In this document: positions 48,088 through 48,344 of the stretch, piece after piece
Position numbering within the stretch: position 1 is the first letter of the stretch
How the letters are laid out: each line of letters begins with the position of its first letter
Assembly: GCA_900696685.1 (NCBI GenBank)
Contig: CAADHA010000124.1
Coordinates: 1-48,344 of the forward strand
Length of the DNA: 48,344 nucleotides
Origin: an uncultured Planctomycetota bacterium
GTDB lineage: Bacteria > Planctomycetota > Phycisphaerae > Phycisphaerales > UBA5793
Reading direction: 5' to 3'
Made by a program: the position numbers and the translations under genes
The notes under the pieces: model-generated
What the model saw: only the letters and a program-made list of their open reading frames with translations
The model's database searches: none
What the model was told of the DNA's origin: nothing

Positions 48088-48327
48088 ATGAATCTGCGCT
48101 GGCTGGGATACGCAGGCCAGACGGGACTGTTCATTGTCGCGCTGCTGATGATCGTGCTCCTCTTCTGGCCGTGGAGCGCATGGATGTTCCGCTCGCTCTA
48201 CGTGCGCCCTGTGCGGATGGCGATGCGCGAGGCGGGCTACGACCTCTGCCTCGGCTGCGGCTACGAGTTGCGCGGGCTGGACGAGTCGATCACGCGCTGC
48301 CCGGAGTGCGGGGAGAAGCGGGGATGA
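48088..48327 (+). CDS. Single-pass membrane protein with C-terminal zinc ribbon
   Basis: A 79-residue protein. One helix lies at about residues 10-30 (TGLFIVALLMIVLLFWPW), followed by a short basic region. A zinc ribbon CLGCGYELRGL...RCPECG with four cysteines in two CxxC pairs (residues about 54-75) comes next. This CxxCGYxLRG...CPECG style is frequent in Planctomycetota small proteins, one of the reasons for the suggested lineage. Function is unknown. Confidence 0.7.
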   Translation: MNLRWLGYAGQTGLFIVALLMIVLLFWPWSAWMFRSLYVRPVRMAMREAGYDLCLGCGYELRGLDESITRCPECGEKRG

Positions 48328-48344
48328 GGGGGAAGGCATCGAGG

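Overview
The window looks like a GC-rich Gram-negative chromosome, most probably from the Planctomycetota (Phycisphaerae-like), read from protein style and gene content. kdsA and a PagL-type lipid A deacylase imply an LPS-type outer membrane. Other planctomycete-like traits are a C-terminal CxxCGY...LRGL...RCPECG zinc-ribbon protein, many genes with a TAnnnT box only 6-9 nt before ATG (near-leaderless), and scattered 91-bp palindromic elements. The lineage is inference; no rRNA is present. Most of the window is ordinary chromosome with housekeeping genes. There are toxin-antitoxin-like loci at both ends, and one large regulated redox locus in the middle.

Layout. 1-600: RelBE-like pair. 0.8-9 kb: membrane and hypothetical proteins, tRNA-Arg(CCG), an MFS transporter, a DUF2325-like protein and a P2-type cation ATPase. 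9.2-13.2 kb: Na/Pi cotransporter followed by a PhoB/PhoR-type two-component system, a phosphate module. 13.3-21.9 kb: a respiratory/redox locus. On the minus strand are two GcvH-like proteins, a Tat-type four-cluster ferredoxin, a NrfD/HybB-type membrane subunit and a 13-heme cytochrome c. Divergent on the plus strand are a sensor kinase with two heme-attachment-like CH motifs and an NtrC-type sigma-54 activator. Two good sigma-54 promoters and a 21-bp palindrome precede the minus-strand genes. 21.9-28.7 kb: kdsA, a DUF1444 protein, pabA/trpG, mutS and recA. 29-37.7 kb: rpsO, pnp, a PagL-like gene, cysC, atpG, a fatty acid desaturase and purD. 37.8-45.6 kb: an M3 peptidase, queA, infC with an ATC start, a phosphoesterase and hutU. 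45.6-48.3 kb: a decayed zeta-like kinase with its partner, small membrane proteins, an MNT/HepT toxin-antitoxin pair and a zinc-ribbon protein.

The most interesting candidate system is the 13.3-21.9 kb locus. A sensor that probably carries covalent heme in the periplasm would phosphorylate a sigma-54 activator. That activator would switch on a membrane complex moving electrons between the quinone pool and a periplasmic multiheme cytochrome. Two H-protein-fold proteins that have lost the lipoyl-lysine are made from the same promoters, and their role is unknown to me.

Repeats are a second theme. Three 91-bp palindromic elements (two plus, one minus orientation) lie beside rpsO, atpG and purD. 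A different GGCCGC-ended palindrome sits in frame inside mutS, with a related, longer palindrome directly after mutS.
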